Origin: Daphnia carinata
Taxonomy: Eukaryota; Arthropoda; Branchiopoda; Diplostraca; Daphniidae
Assembly: GCF_022539665.2 (NCBI RefSeq)
Contig: NC_081339.1
Coordinates: 5,632,017 to 5,696,016 of the forward strand
Length of the DNA: 64,000 nucleotides
Direction: 5' to 3'
This document shows positions 34,563 to 47,106 of this stretch, in pieces. A program made the position numbers and the translations under genes. A model generated the notes under the pieces. That model searched no databases, was not told the DNA's origin, and was given only the letters and a program-made list of their open reading frames with translations. Position 1 is the stretch's first letter. Each line of letters begins with the position of its first letter.

Positions 34563-37500
34563 TTGCGGTTTCTTTCCGGTTTGGAACCCGCGTGGTTCTC
34601 CTATTTTTCCCTCTGCACTCCCCAAAGAGGAGGAGGACGGGGGAAGGGAGAGGGGGAGGTAGGGACTGACGAAGGATAGGGCCAGATTGAGAGGGGAGGG
34701 TGGGTTTAGAGGGAGAGTAGAGCAAAGGCAAAAGGGAAACGGGCAGGCACAGAACAAACCCGAACGAGAGGTCGTTGCACTCTGCTGTGCGTATCCTGCG
34801 TTCGTCTGTTTGGGCCGACCGGCCGGTTAAAACAACACGAAAATCACCACACCATTGTGAAGTTTTAACACAAATTTCGATTCTGTTCGTCATCGCCATC
34901 ATCTACGTCATCATCGATCAAAGTGAACGTTTTTTTTGGCGCCTAAAAAAACAGAGTGTGTGTGTGCAAAAACTCGTGGTGGAACAGCGAACCTCGGTCA
35001 GTTCACAGTGTGTTCTTTCCCCCCCCCCCTCTCTTTTAGCAGGGATGTCGCTAGGCAACCTGAACATTTTCGACGTTTAATAGTCTGTGTTAATAAGGCG
35101 AGTGTCTTATTTTTTTTGCGACGATGGAGTGAATCTGTGAAAGGTATTTCAATCGAAAAGCTGCACACCTCAAGTAAAGAACCGTTAGAGGACTGTGACG
35201 ACACACAGACACACTCACACACGGGCTAAAAGGAAAGAAAAAAAAAGAAGTCAAAAAGAAACGAAAACAACCAAGGTCGTGATGATGAATCGAGTCTCGT
35301 TTGATCAGTGGGCCAGAGTCGTGCAGGCTCACGGTGCTTTGACCTTGACGCGATACTAGCGCCACCGCTAACCACTACCCTACCCGTTTCTTTTTTTTTT
35401 TTCTCTCAATCCCGTTCTAAATTTGTCCCTTTTTTTTATTTTTTTTATTTTCCCGAATCAAAAAGAAACAGAAAAAAATAAAAATAAAAAGAATATCTCA
35501 CTGAGGAATTGCATAGAGAAGGAGGAGGAGCTGGGGGAACTCTCTCTCCTTGACGCCAACAGTCTCTCTCTCATCAGCTGTTTCTAAGGGTGTGCTCCCA
35601 GTGTGTCTGTGCCAGTGCGTGTAAAGTTTTTTTTTTTTTTTTTTTTCTTTCTCTTCAATTTTTTTTTTTTTTTTTTTGCTCGGTCTCGGAACACGTGAAT
35701 AAAAAAGGAAAAAAAAAAGGGGGGGAGGGTAGAGAGAGAAGAGATTAGAGAGAACATATCGGCGCATGCGTTTCTTCACTCAGTCGTTCGTCGTCTGCCA
35801 CACGGACGTCGTGTCCACAGTTCAAGTTCTTCTTGATCCCCTTTCCACCCATCGTCTTGAGTTTCGTTTTTTTTTTTGTTTTTTTTGTTTAATGATTTTC
35901 AAAACTGGACGATATATACGTCAACATTATTTTCGTTTTCCCTCGTGTTGTGTCTGTGTTGGATCAAGCAATTGTGCGAGAAAAGTGTGAAGAATAACTG
36001 AAGGAACGGAAAAACAATTTGCAAGAATTTCGCCTGTCTCATTTGAAGAAACACAAAACAAAAACGATTTGATTTGGCGGGTCATGCTCGGTCGCCATTT
36101 ATACGTAAGTTCATATTTAAATTCTTTTGTTTTTGTTTTTTTTATTTTAGAGGCTCGTTAAGTGGTGGAATGTTTCAGAGTTATTTTACATTTGATTGAA
36201 GAAGACGAAAGAAGAGGGGGAGAGAGAGAGATTGTTGTGTGTGTTTTTGTAAAACATTCACGAAAGTCAGTGCCATCTAGCGGCGACCCAATTGACGGTC
36301 GCTGACTTTTGAGCCCTCCCGCAACAAACCCACTCGCCACCACTACCCCACCCTCTATCCCTACCCATGGACCTTTTTTTTTTTTTTCTTTTTTCTTTTT
36401 TCGTGACGGCGCTTTATATTTTTTCAGAAAAACCTGAATTTTTATTCTCTCTCTCTCTCTCCTCTCGGCTGAACGTTTTTGAAAACATTTTCTTCCTTTT
36501 TTTTTTTTTTTTTTCAAATAATGAAATTCAAATTTATCCCGATTTTTTCTCAATCACGAACTATTTTTTTGTTTCTTCCCAACGCCTTTATTTTTGTTTC
36601 CATTTTCATTTATTTATTTATCATTGATTTATTTCCTTTTTGATTTCTGTGTTCGTCGAGCAGAAGAGAAAGAGAATAGACAGGGGGGGGGGGGGGTTCT
36701 TTTCATTATGGAATCGACATTGAATGGGAATCGGTTGTGTGAATATCTCGTATATAGGTGGACGGGTGGTTTTTAGGGAGTCCTTCGTTCAGGGTGGCTA
36801 GTCGTTCAGGAGGCTGGGGTGGGAGGGGCGTCGAGTGTCAGCGACCCCTGGTGGAGAAACGAGGCCAGTGGGGGGAATGGAGTAAGAACAGGCAGAACGG
36901 GGCTTTTGACCGCGGGACTCCCGACACACACACACACACTTTCTCTTTCGTTTTGATGCCGACGCGAGATGGCAGAGTTTCGATGCTATTACACACACAC
37001 ACACACACACACGCGTGCGCGCATACCATCGTAGTAATAGACACACACATACGCTCACGCATACCCTGGACTAACGGGACTAAATAACCGTTTTTTTTTG
37101 TGGGGGGGGGGGTCTTTCTTTTGTGTCTTCTCGGGGCTCCGGTTATGACGTCATTTCACATTATCCAATGGTTTTTTTTTTTTTTATTTATTTCTTGACT
37201 ATTTTTCTTTTTAGCCTATTGTATTTTCATTGAGAATAAAAAGAGCGAAAAAGAAAAGGGAAAATGAACGGGCCTTTGCCATTACGAATGTGTGCAGCTA
37301 ATTCGATTGACAAACTGTGGCATTTAATCTGGAAAACGCGATATATTTAACAAAAAAAAAAAACCCTCAAAAAAATAAGGCTCTTTGGCAATTGAAAACT
37401 AAAGGCGCCTTCGAGTGTTGTGACTTGTTATAGGGGAACCTTGTGCTGATTATCGGCCAATAGCCTCTCCGCCGTCCCCCTTGTCTTTTGCCTGTGTCAC

Positions 37501-40500
37501 GTCATCAGCGAAGAGAGCGGGAAAGACGAAAAAAAAGAAAAAAAAAAAAAAGTGAGTGAGAGAGAGCCGCACTTGTAGCCCAAAACCCGAAAAGGTTGAA
37601 GGTAAAAAAAGAAAAAAAAAAAAAAACGAATCAACGAGTTAGATGTATGGTGGCCTCGGCCGTGATAAAGGTCAACCGTCCGACCGAGTCAACTAGAAAA
37701 CGGTGGTTCAACCCGGTGTGTGTGTGTCTGTGTGTCTCTTGCCAATTGAGGTCGAGGTGGCAGCACCTTCACCTTGGTTCCTCCCACCCACCCACGGGAG
37801 AAAAATACAAGACACGACTACATCTAACCTCCTCCCACCCCGTTTGCGCTGATTGGGAAAAAAAAAAACAAAAAACAAAAAGGGGTGAATGTGCTTTGCC
37901 AATGTAACGTGCATTATAATAATGGAGCAGGAGGCAGCCAGCAGCTGGCCACAGACTTTCACCGACCTCAATTTTTGCGTTCAGTTTTGCTGGTTCGGTT
38001 TTTTTTTTCGTTCAACATTTTGTAACCACACGGCCACGGACGGACGGGAGGAGGGGCTACCAATTTTCTTGGCCGAGGAGAGGGACAAGACGCACGTGCC
38101 ACACTGCCCGCAACTCTTGGTCCCATGTTTTTTTTTTTTTTTTTTTTTTTTTTTCGCGCCATCCAGCGTTGCCAGCTGAGCCAAAGAGAGAGAGAGAGAG
38201 AGAGAGAGATGACCGTGAGCGTGAGAGTGAGCGTTCGCCCGGCGGCAGTAGGACGCCGAGCCAACGAACGCTGTGAGGTGGCATGGGTGGGTGGGAAGGC
38301 CAATGACCGACCCTCCTCCTTTATTTTTTTTTAATTTTATTTTTTTTTTTTGCTTCTCCTGTTCTCTATTGCAGAGGGGGGGGGGAAGAAAAGGAGGTCA
38401 CCGGGACACTTTCCATCGGCTCACGAAAAAAAAAAAAAAAAAATGAAAAAGAGAAACGGGAACAAGAGCCGATGGTGCCGCCATTTTAAACGAAGGTAGC
38501 CCCCTGAAAAAAACAAAAAACAAAAACAAACTGAATTCAAATATATCAAAGGAGAATTCAGAGTGGATGAAGGTGTCACCTGTTTTGATTAGACGGCCAA
38601 CAGGGTCACGCGCAAACACTTTGATTTGGCCAAGGTTGTTGCTTGACCTTGTTTACGTCCCGTTTTCTCTCTCTCTCTCTCTCTCTGGCTCTTTTCTCTA
38701 CCCTCAAAGGGTCAAACTCGGTGGGGCCCCCCAAAAAAGAAAAAACAGTTGGATTTTGTGTTTACGAGTTTACCTGCCGCATGTCTTCTTTTAGAGTCCG
38801 AGGTCAAGGTAGAATGCCAACCTGCTCTCGTGGCGTTTGTCTTTTTAGTTTTGAGTCGGCCCAAGCCGATGAATGCCAATGAAGAAGAACGTTCGGCCTT
38901 GATGCAATTACACCTGAACATTTTTTTTTTCTTTGTTTTGTTTTTGGTTTTTTTGAATTTGCGGGTGGCAGTGGGGGGGGGGGGCAACGACCTCATCGGG
39001 TTGTTTCACTGGCCGCTGTCAAAACAAACGACAAAAAAAAAACCTCAAGTGAAAAAGAAAGTCGCTTTCTCTCGGCCGTTTTCATTCTCCTTTTTTTTTT
39101 TATTTTCAAATTTTCTTTTATTGACTTACTCATCGAGAAAGAAAAAGAAAAACTAAAAGAATGAAATCATCATCATAAAAAAGAAAAAATTCCTAGTTAT
39201 TGATTTTTTTTGTTTTTTCTAAATTTCGGGAAGAAAATAACAACAACTTTCTTTTGCCGTACAAGACCGTGAAAGTTTCAGGGGCTGATGAGCAAGTCAA
39301 TGATCTCGTGCAACACATTTTCTTTTTTCTTTTTCTTTCTGCCCTCACGAACAAAAAATAATTTTAAAAAATCGCCATTTTTTTAAATTTTCAATCACAA
39401 AAAAAAAAGAAAAGAAATGAAACTGAAAAGAGGAATGCGCAGCACAGCTCGTTAAACGGTAGAAAATGAGACGAGAAATAGAAAAAAAAAAGGACTCGCT
39501 GACGTCCCTCACCCAGTGAACCCCTCCACACCCGTTAGCCCATAGCCCACAGCGTCACACACACACACACACGGAGATAACGGCTCTTTTTTTTTTTTTT
39601 TTTTTCTAGTGTGTACCTGTAGAATCTCCCATCCTTCGACACACTGCCATAACGGGATCGTACGGTATGTGAGTGTGTCTATATACCCCTATAATATCTC
39701 GCTGTTTTTTGTTGTTGTTCGGCTAAGGGTGTGGAACGGTTTCTTTTTCTTTTTTTTTTTTTAAAGCAATGAGGAATAGAAAGAAAAAAAAAAAAAAATG
39801 GAGTTTGCGAGTCAGCTGTTTTTTTCTTTGTGGAGCACATTCTTTGATTATTGGAATTGCAATTTGGGGAGGGGGATTTAGAAGGAAGCAGATTTGAATG
39901 ATTTGGCATCGATGGCCGTGGCCAAAATGATCAGAGGTCTCTTTTTGATGGATGGATGTCACGACGGAGACGTGTCGGGGATAGACCGACGTCTCTTTCT
40001 CTCTCCGAATGTGTGTGTGTGTGTGTGTGTATCACGTGACCTACATTTGCAGCGCAGAGTTCGTAGACCCCATAGATAGTTGGTGCGGGGTTGGAAAGTG
40101 GCGCCGCTGGGCGGACGCTACACAACGACATTTTTCTATTTCTCCCCGTCCAAAAATATATTTAAAAAAAAAAAAAAAAAGTGAAATAAAATGAATTAAA
40201 AAAATGGCGGTAGATATGCCCGTTGAAATCGTTCAATTTGCGCGATTTGATTTCGTTCGTGAATAGAGGGGGAAAAAAAGGGGGTGGTCTCTAGTTTTGT
40301 CGGTGTTTCTTGTGAAAAGGTGTGCGATCTTGGAAGCAGCTCTCACCCACCTCACCCCTCCTTCTCTCTCTATCTCTTTAAAGGGGGGGGGGGGAAAGGA
40401 AAAAGGCAAAAAAAAAAAAAAAAAATGAAGGGGGAGGTACGATGGCGGGACGGGCGGGTTTTCTCTTGCATTTTCAAAGTCATTGATGCCCGCCGCTCGT

Positions 40501-41689
40501 AGTCGACTCAGTCGTTGTCCTACATTCGAACCGTTCGGGCCAGCAAAGAAAAAGAGAGAGAACCAACGTTCAATTTTTTTTTTTTCGTTTCGTTTTGTAA
40601 TGTTAATCATCAGTTGATTGGTGCGTGTGAATTTGTTATCGCAAATTGCCAAGCGACGACATCTCTTTTTGTGGCATTTTGCCCGTGGATTTTTCTCCGG
40701 CCACGTTTGTTTTGTTTGTTTTGTTTTGTTTTTTTCGATTCGAATTTCGGATTCTTTTTTTTTTTCTTGTTTCTTTCGTGTTTGTTCGTGGATTACGATG
40801 ATCGCCGTTCGACGTTTCTAGCCCAACATTTGAATATCGTTTAAACATTTTTCTTCGTGTGTTTGGATTCGTGTGCTAATTGAAATTTGTGATTTCATGG
40901 GGATATGAACTGGATGCCAGTTGACAGGTAACCAAATCATTCGCAAATGTTTCATTTTTCTTTTCGATGTGTGTGTGTCTGTGGGGGGGAGGGGATGCAT
41001 ATAAGCTTAATAGACGCACGAGATTCTCCCTAAAGAAATAGAAAAAAAAAAAAAGGTTGAATCACGTTTCCGGGTCAAATTGAGATAAAGGAAAAGAGAA
41101 AAGAAATGATGTCACGTGAACTTTGACCAGATCCAACAGGTGCCATCGTCCCCATTAAAAAAAAAAAAAACAAAAAAAAACATCTCGTGGACGAAATACG
41201 GGACCTCGTCTGTCCTCTACATGAACGATAAGCCAACATCAAGAAAACGAATCTCGTTATCAGTAAATCATAAAAATTTAAATATAGGGCGGACAACGAT
41301 AATCTTCTTTAAAAAAAAAAGAAAGAAAATCATATTTGATTGATTTATGATTCTTTTCTTTGTTTGAGAATTTCGAGTTCAGATCAGCCTGTTTGGTTCA
41401 TGTGTGTGCCACTTCTGTCAGGGTCGGGGTGAAAGCCCTCGTTCGTGTTCGATTTCACCTGTGTGTGTGTGTGTGTGTCTCTTTCTGTCTACACGCTTTT
41501 ATATACGATGTGTGGCTTTTTTTTTTTTTTCTCTTTCTTTCTTTTCGAAGAGATACGCCGGGTAAATGACTTGTTGGATAGCGAAATATAACACACACAC
41601 AAACTAAAAAGGAAAGAAAAATATGGAAAAAGGGAGCGAGGGGAGGTGGGTGGGTGGCGGGAGGGCGAGATTCTATGGCGAATGGTTGT

Positions 41690-41723
<34 letters not shown>

Positions 41724-42066
41724 GGAGAGAGAGAGAGCACAAATAGAAAATGGTGATGATGATGCAATGACCGTTAAGTGTGTCAAACCCCACCCACTTG
41801 AAAAAAAAAAAAAAAAAAACACCCAACCACCCGCAGGAGTGTTGCATGTCTGCGCCCGTTTTTTGCGCAAAAGAGTTTGATTTATTTCTCACGTCTCTAT
41901 CGTTTCTCTTGTTTCTTTGGCTTCTTCTTAATTTTGTTTTTGTTTTGTTTTGTTTTGTTTTTGTTTTTTTCCATGAAAATTGCGCGTCGTGAATGGATGG
42001 ACTTCGTCGCTGCTCCCGCCGATCGACGGTTGACACGCTGCGCCCCCCGCAACAGGACCAGACACT
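34563..42066. promoter_or_regulatory. Probable 5' regulatory/UTR region of HR4, extreme low complexity
   Basis: No protein gene is supported across 7.5 kb. The sequence is crowded with mononucleotide runs of all four bases, including G/C runs of about 10 or more at 36681, 37100, 38374, 38974 and 40381. There are also AC, GT, GA and CT dinucleotide arrays, for example 36985-37010, 38187-38208, 40008-40030 and 41690-41730. Strong donor-like sites exist at 36105 (TATAC|GTAAGTTC) and 40928 (GACAG|GTAACC), so non-coding 5' exons of HR4 are likely. The clean HR4 start at 42067 follows directly. Confidence 0.45.
36272..36283 (-). promoter_or_regulatory. CTCF-like binding site
   Basis: GCCATCTAGCGG on the plus strand reads CCGCTAGATGGC on the minus strand, which fits the CTCF core. 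Inferred from sequence only. Confidence 0.35.
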
Positions 42067-45000
42067 ATGACGGTGACGGTGGTGATTTCTAGCGACGCTG
42101 GCAAGATGAGCTTGTTCCAGGATCTCAAGCTCAAAAGGAGAAAAGTCGATTCGCGATGCAGCAGCGATGGTATGTTTTTGTTGTTTTTTTTTTTTAAATT
42201 GCATTTCATTGTTCAATACGACTTTTGGATTTAAAAGAAATAAAAACATTATGAAACTTAAAAATTAGGTGAAAGCCTGATGGAGTCGAGCAGCTCGGCC
42301 TCGCCCGACTGTAGCGCTGCCACGCCGCCCAGGAGCGCCGGCGAAGACGGTTGCGACGGCGGAAGTGCCAGCCATTCCGCCGCCATCCGGCAGGAAGGTG
42401 GCGAACAAAGTGCCGCCGGCCACAGCAACCCGATCCTAGACCATCCACATGGTGGTGGCGGCGGTGGCGGCGCGACCAGCATCACGGTCGTTTGCAACGG
42501 ACGAATCATCAAACAAGAGGATGACGACGACGAAGAAGAAGAAGATGACGGCGTCGGTGAAGACGGCGACGAAGACGGAGAGACGCCAGAACGATCGTCT
42601 CACGTGTCGGCGTCGAGCGCCAGCGACGGAGGATTCGTCTCCTCACCTGGGCTATCTCGCGAAAGGTGAGCAACGCCATCTAGGAGTAGATTTTGGAAGT
42701 TTTCATTTTTTACGTCATCTAGCGGTCGATTAAAAAACCCGTTTCTTCTTCCTTATTCTATTTTATTTTCTTTAATTTAATTTAATTTAATTTTTTTTTG
42801 TTTTCTTTTAAAAACCAAAACCAAATAAAAATGAAAACAAAAATGTTTAGTAGGTCGACACCGGATTCTTTAGGCGCCGACGACCTCCAGCACCGGCTGT
42901 GCGACGATTCCGGAACGGGATCGGCTTTAATGATTGTCGTCAAACAGGAAACGCTCGACGACGAGGAGGAGGCCGATGAGCATCACGCAGATGACTCGGC
43001 ACTGACGGCCACCACCGAACGGCAACAGCAACAGCAGGCGCAAAAGCGAGTGCGGAATCGAGACGAAGCCGATGAGGCGGTGACGGTGAAATCAGTCAAG
43101 ACGAAAAGCGTGAGCTCACCATTCCACGATGAAGACGCACTGCGGCCGCGTGTCAGAGAGTTTGCAGAGGACGACGGCGGATTGGATCCGTCTGTCCATT
43201 CACCGCCGGCGGCGGCCGTGGTCAAAACGGAAATGCGACAACGCAGCCCGTCGTCGGCCACTTGCGTCAGCAGTTCCGATCACAATGGCATCCGGTCTTG
43301 GCCCAGCCGATCCTCCCCCAACGGCCATACCAGGAACAGCAATAGCAACAACAACAACAACAAAACGATCCGGCCGGAAATCATTTTTAGCCACCGGAGA
43401 GCGTCGGCCACGGTCGTCGGGGCCATTTCGCTGGATGCGTCCGTGAACGGCGGATGCAGGACGGCACCACCTCTGACGACGCATCCGGTTGGCTCTTCGC
43501 CGGATCGCCATCACCCGCCTAACGCAAACGGAAGCAATAAGCAACCGTCGTCGTCGTCGGCCACGTCGAATTCTCGGGTCCCTTCCGTCATCCTGGGCCA
43601 ATCGGGCGGCGTCAAAACGATGGTGTGGACGGGCCACTGGGCCGATCAGCAACAACAGCAGCAGCAGCAGCAACAACAACAGGCGACACCATCAAGGCCG
43701 CGATCCGTGCCCAACGGTCTGGATGTCCAACAGGGTTCGCCATTGATGATGGCCGTCCATCACAACAACCGTCCAGGTGCTAAGCCACACAACAACAACA
43801 ACAACAACAGGCTGGATGGCAGCAGCAGCAACGTGCAAGATGCGGCCAGCATCCGGCTGTCGATTGACGGCTTGCTTAGTCTGGCTCACTCTTCATCGGA
43901 GCGTCGCCATGCCAACGTATCTAGGTCATCTCCCCTTCAGGTATACATACTTTTCAATATGATTGGGTCAAAAAAATCTAAAATTATTTTCAAATTTGGC
44001 AAATGATGAATGACAGGCGAGTCCGAGTAGTAGCACGGTGAGTCCGACGGAAAGGCCAAGCGTCGTCAACATGCAGCGGCTCAGTCCCACATCTTCGTCG
44101 GCTTCCGTTTCCATGGCGGCCGGCTCGTCGACTCCGCCTCATTTCGCCTCTCCGCTGCGCGTCCAAACGCCCACGACGTCCACCTCGTGCCCGTCTTCTT
44201 CTTCTTCTTCTTCTTCTTCTTCTCAATCGTCTTCTTCATCATCATCACGCCATCGTCAAGGATCGGGCTCTCCGCCGGCCATGGGTCTGTTGACGGTGGC
44301 CAGGAGCCATCACCATCCGCCGGGCGGCTATCCGTTTCCGGACACGCCTCCGTCCTTATCGGTGGAGCGCGTCGGCCAAAGCAACGGCCACTTGATGTCT
44401 TCGCCATCGTCCGCCGCGCGACTCATCGAGAACGGCCACCATCAAGGTCTTCCGCCTTCCATATCGCGTCCGCCGGCCCTCCATCTGTCGTCGCGATCCA
44501 CCACTTCGTCATTATTGTCTTCATCATCGTCATCATCGTCATCATCATCATCATCATCATCTTCCTCTTCCTCTTCATCCTCCTCGTCTTCATCACCTCC
44601 CATTTCAGGGGCTTGCGGCTCCAACGCCATGGCTCCGCCCACTTCAACGGCCATCAATGGCCAACAGACGCTGTCGATGGAGCGGCTGTGGGAAAACGCG
44701 GAGCGATCGGCCGCCGCCGCCAAGCAACAACAACAACAACAACAACAACAGCAAAGGCCGGATTCGCAAGCGCTGGACTATTCGGTCTGTTCCGGCCGGT
44801 CGTCCATCATCGTCAGCTCGAATAACGTCAACCACCACCCATCGCACCAACAACACCACCACCACCAGCAGCGCCACCACCACCAGCACAATCATCATCA
44901 CCTTCAGACCAACGATCACCATGACAACGGCAGCAATCAGACAGCCACCTCGTCCATCCATCAGCTTCCATCGTCCATCGTGACGGCAATAAATGGCGGA

Positions 45001-47106
45001 GGAGCAGGTGGTGCTGGTGGGGGTAGGAACGGCAGTCACGCAACAGCCGACGGCAACCGGATGGAGGAGGAGGAAGACGACACGCCCATGATTTGCATGA
45101 TTTGCGAGGACAAGGCCACTGGACTCCACTACGGCATCATCACCTGCGAAGGGTATACTTTGGCATTCCTTATTTTGAATGAAAAATGCATTCCATTCAT
45201 TAACGTTGAAATTCGTTGATCAGGTGCAAAGGATTCTTCAAGCGGACGGTGCAGAACAAGCGAGTGTATACTTGCGTGGCCGAGGGCAACTGCGAAATCA
45301 CCAAAGCGCAACGGAACCGGTGCCAGTATTGTCGCTTTCAAAAGTGTCTCGGCCAGGGAATGGTCTTGGCCGCCGTCCGGGAGGATCGAATGCCCGGCGG
45401 AAGGAATTCCGGCGCCGTCTACAACCTCTACAAGGTCAAGTACAGGAAACACAAGAAGAACAACAAGAAAAACACGCCGGCCACCAACGGTGTGACGGCC
45501 GCGCTGGCCGTCAAGGCCGTCATGGAAGCCAACGCCACAGCGCTCGTCAACGTCAAGATGCATCCGCCGCAACAACAACAACAACAACAACAGCAGGTGA
45601 TGAGCAGCAACGGCATCCAGCGGAAATCACCTGGCGGCATGGCCGTCATGGATCAACAACAGCAACAACAACAACAGCCATTGCAGCATCAGCTTCAACA
45701 TCAGCAGCAGCAGCACGGAATGATGGCCGGCCAGCACAACGGCCAACAGCAGCAGCAGCAGCAACAGCAGCAAGTTCCGCGCATCGCCAACGGCAACATT
45801 CTCAAAACGGCCCTGACCAATCCCAGCGAAGTGCTGCATTTGAGGCGGAGGCTGGAGAGCGCCGTCACGTCCAGCCGCGACGCCATCACTTTGCCTTACG
45901 AGTCGGCCATGCCCACCATTTGCACGCTCATTTACTGTGATGAGTTTGAAGACATTGCTACCTTAAAGGTATCCCTTCGTTATTATTTCTTAAGTTAAAC
46001 GTTTAATTAAGCAGAAAATGCCATTGATTTTCAAACAAATGAAAATAAATGCAATTCATTTCACATAGTTGGACGAGTTGCTGGACACAAAGGCCGAACT
46101 GTCGGACAAACTCTGCCAGATCGGCGACTCGATCGTCTACAAACTGGTGCAGTGGACCAAACGGCTCCCGTTCTACTCTGAGCTGCCCGTCGAGGTTAGC
46201 CTTCCTTTATTTCTATATTTGCATAGCATTGCCATTTGTTGTTCATTAAACGATGACCTTTAACTGCTCGTAAAAAAAACAAAAAAAAACAGGTGCACAC
46301 GAGATTGTTGACGCACAAATGGCACGAACTTTTGGTGCTGACGACTTCGGCCTATCAGGCGATTCACGGGCCGCGTAGGACCTGGTCGGGACCGGAACCC
46401 ACCGAGCACGATTTCGTCCAGCAGGTTAATTCATTTTCATTTTAACTGGGTTCACTTAAAAAAAAAAAAAAATCAATGAAATTAAATGAAATGATGCAGG
46501 TATCAGCCAACCTAGTCACCCTTCAAACATGTTTAGCCGCCATGATGGGTCGACCGTTGACCCTGGATCAGTTGAGGCAGGACGTTGGCCTCATGGTGGA
46601 GCGCATCACTCACGTCACGATGATGCTCCAAAGGAGCCAATTGCGGATGGAAGAGTACGTCTGTCTCAAAGTCATCGCCATGCTCAGCCAACGTGAGTCT
46701 TTTCGTTGTTTTTGTTTTGTTTTCTTTCGCATTTCACATTGGCCCCGATGAAACAGTTTGCATTTTTTTTTTTCTCGTTTCATTTGTGCTTTCAATGATT
46801 CAACAGCCAAAGGGAGCGGCAGCGTCGAATTAGAAGCCATTCAAGAACGGTACATGCAGTGTCTACAGAGCTATGTCGAACACAACTATCCACAATCGCC
46901 CGGGCGATTTTCTGATCTCCTCACACGTTTACCTGAGGTACGTTCGGTCTGCTTCTTTTTGATCTCAATCTCACGCGCACACACTCGACGAAGAAACAAA
47001 ACTACAAATCCCGTTTCTCCTTTAGGTCCAATCGGCTGCTACCTTGCTGCTGGAGAGTAAAATGTTTTACGTTCCTTTCCTGCTGAATTCGGCCATTCAC
47101 AGATAG
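42067..47106 (+). CDS. Hr4: Nuclear hormone receptor HR4 (NR6A/GCNF group)
   Basis: HR4 is a nuclear receptor of the ecdysone cascade, related to vertebrate GCNF (NR6A1), acting in the nucleus in moulting timing. Ten coding exons (42067-42169, 42269-42665, 42851-43940, 44017-45152, 45224-45968, 46069-46194, 46293-46424, 46500-46692, 46807-46937, 47026-47106) sum to 1377 residues. The N-terminus has the HR4 signature [21 protein letters not shown] long disordered region with Ser, Gln, His, Asn and Asp/Glu runs follows. The DNA-binding domain starts at [20 protein letters not shown] (45093) and continues with P-box EGCKGFFKR and second finger CQYCRFQKC. Its extension [20 protein letters not shown] is near-diagnostic for insect HR4. 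The ligand-binding domain ends [16 protein letters not shown]. The DBD is split by an intron after EG. Confidence 0.95.

Noticed and set aside
40995-42060. CRISPR-like regularity in microsatellite blocks
   Set aside because: Only simple dinucleotide and homopolymer repeats, with no unique spacers; CRISPR is not expected in a eukaryote.
43200-43679. Long minus-strand open frames opposite HR4 (also 44081-44407, 44644-45129, 45129-45590)
   Set aside because: They are shadows of the repeat-rich, G+C-rich HR4 coding exons; the plus-strand frames join by clean splice sites and carry the family motifs.
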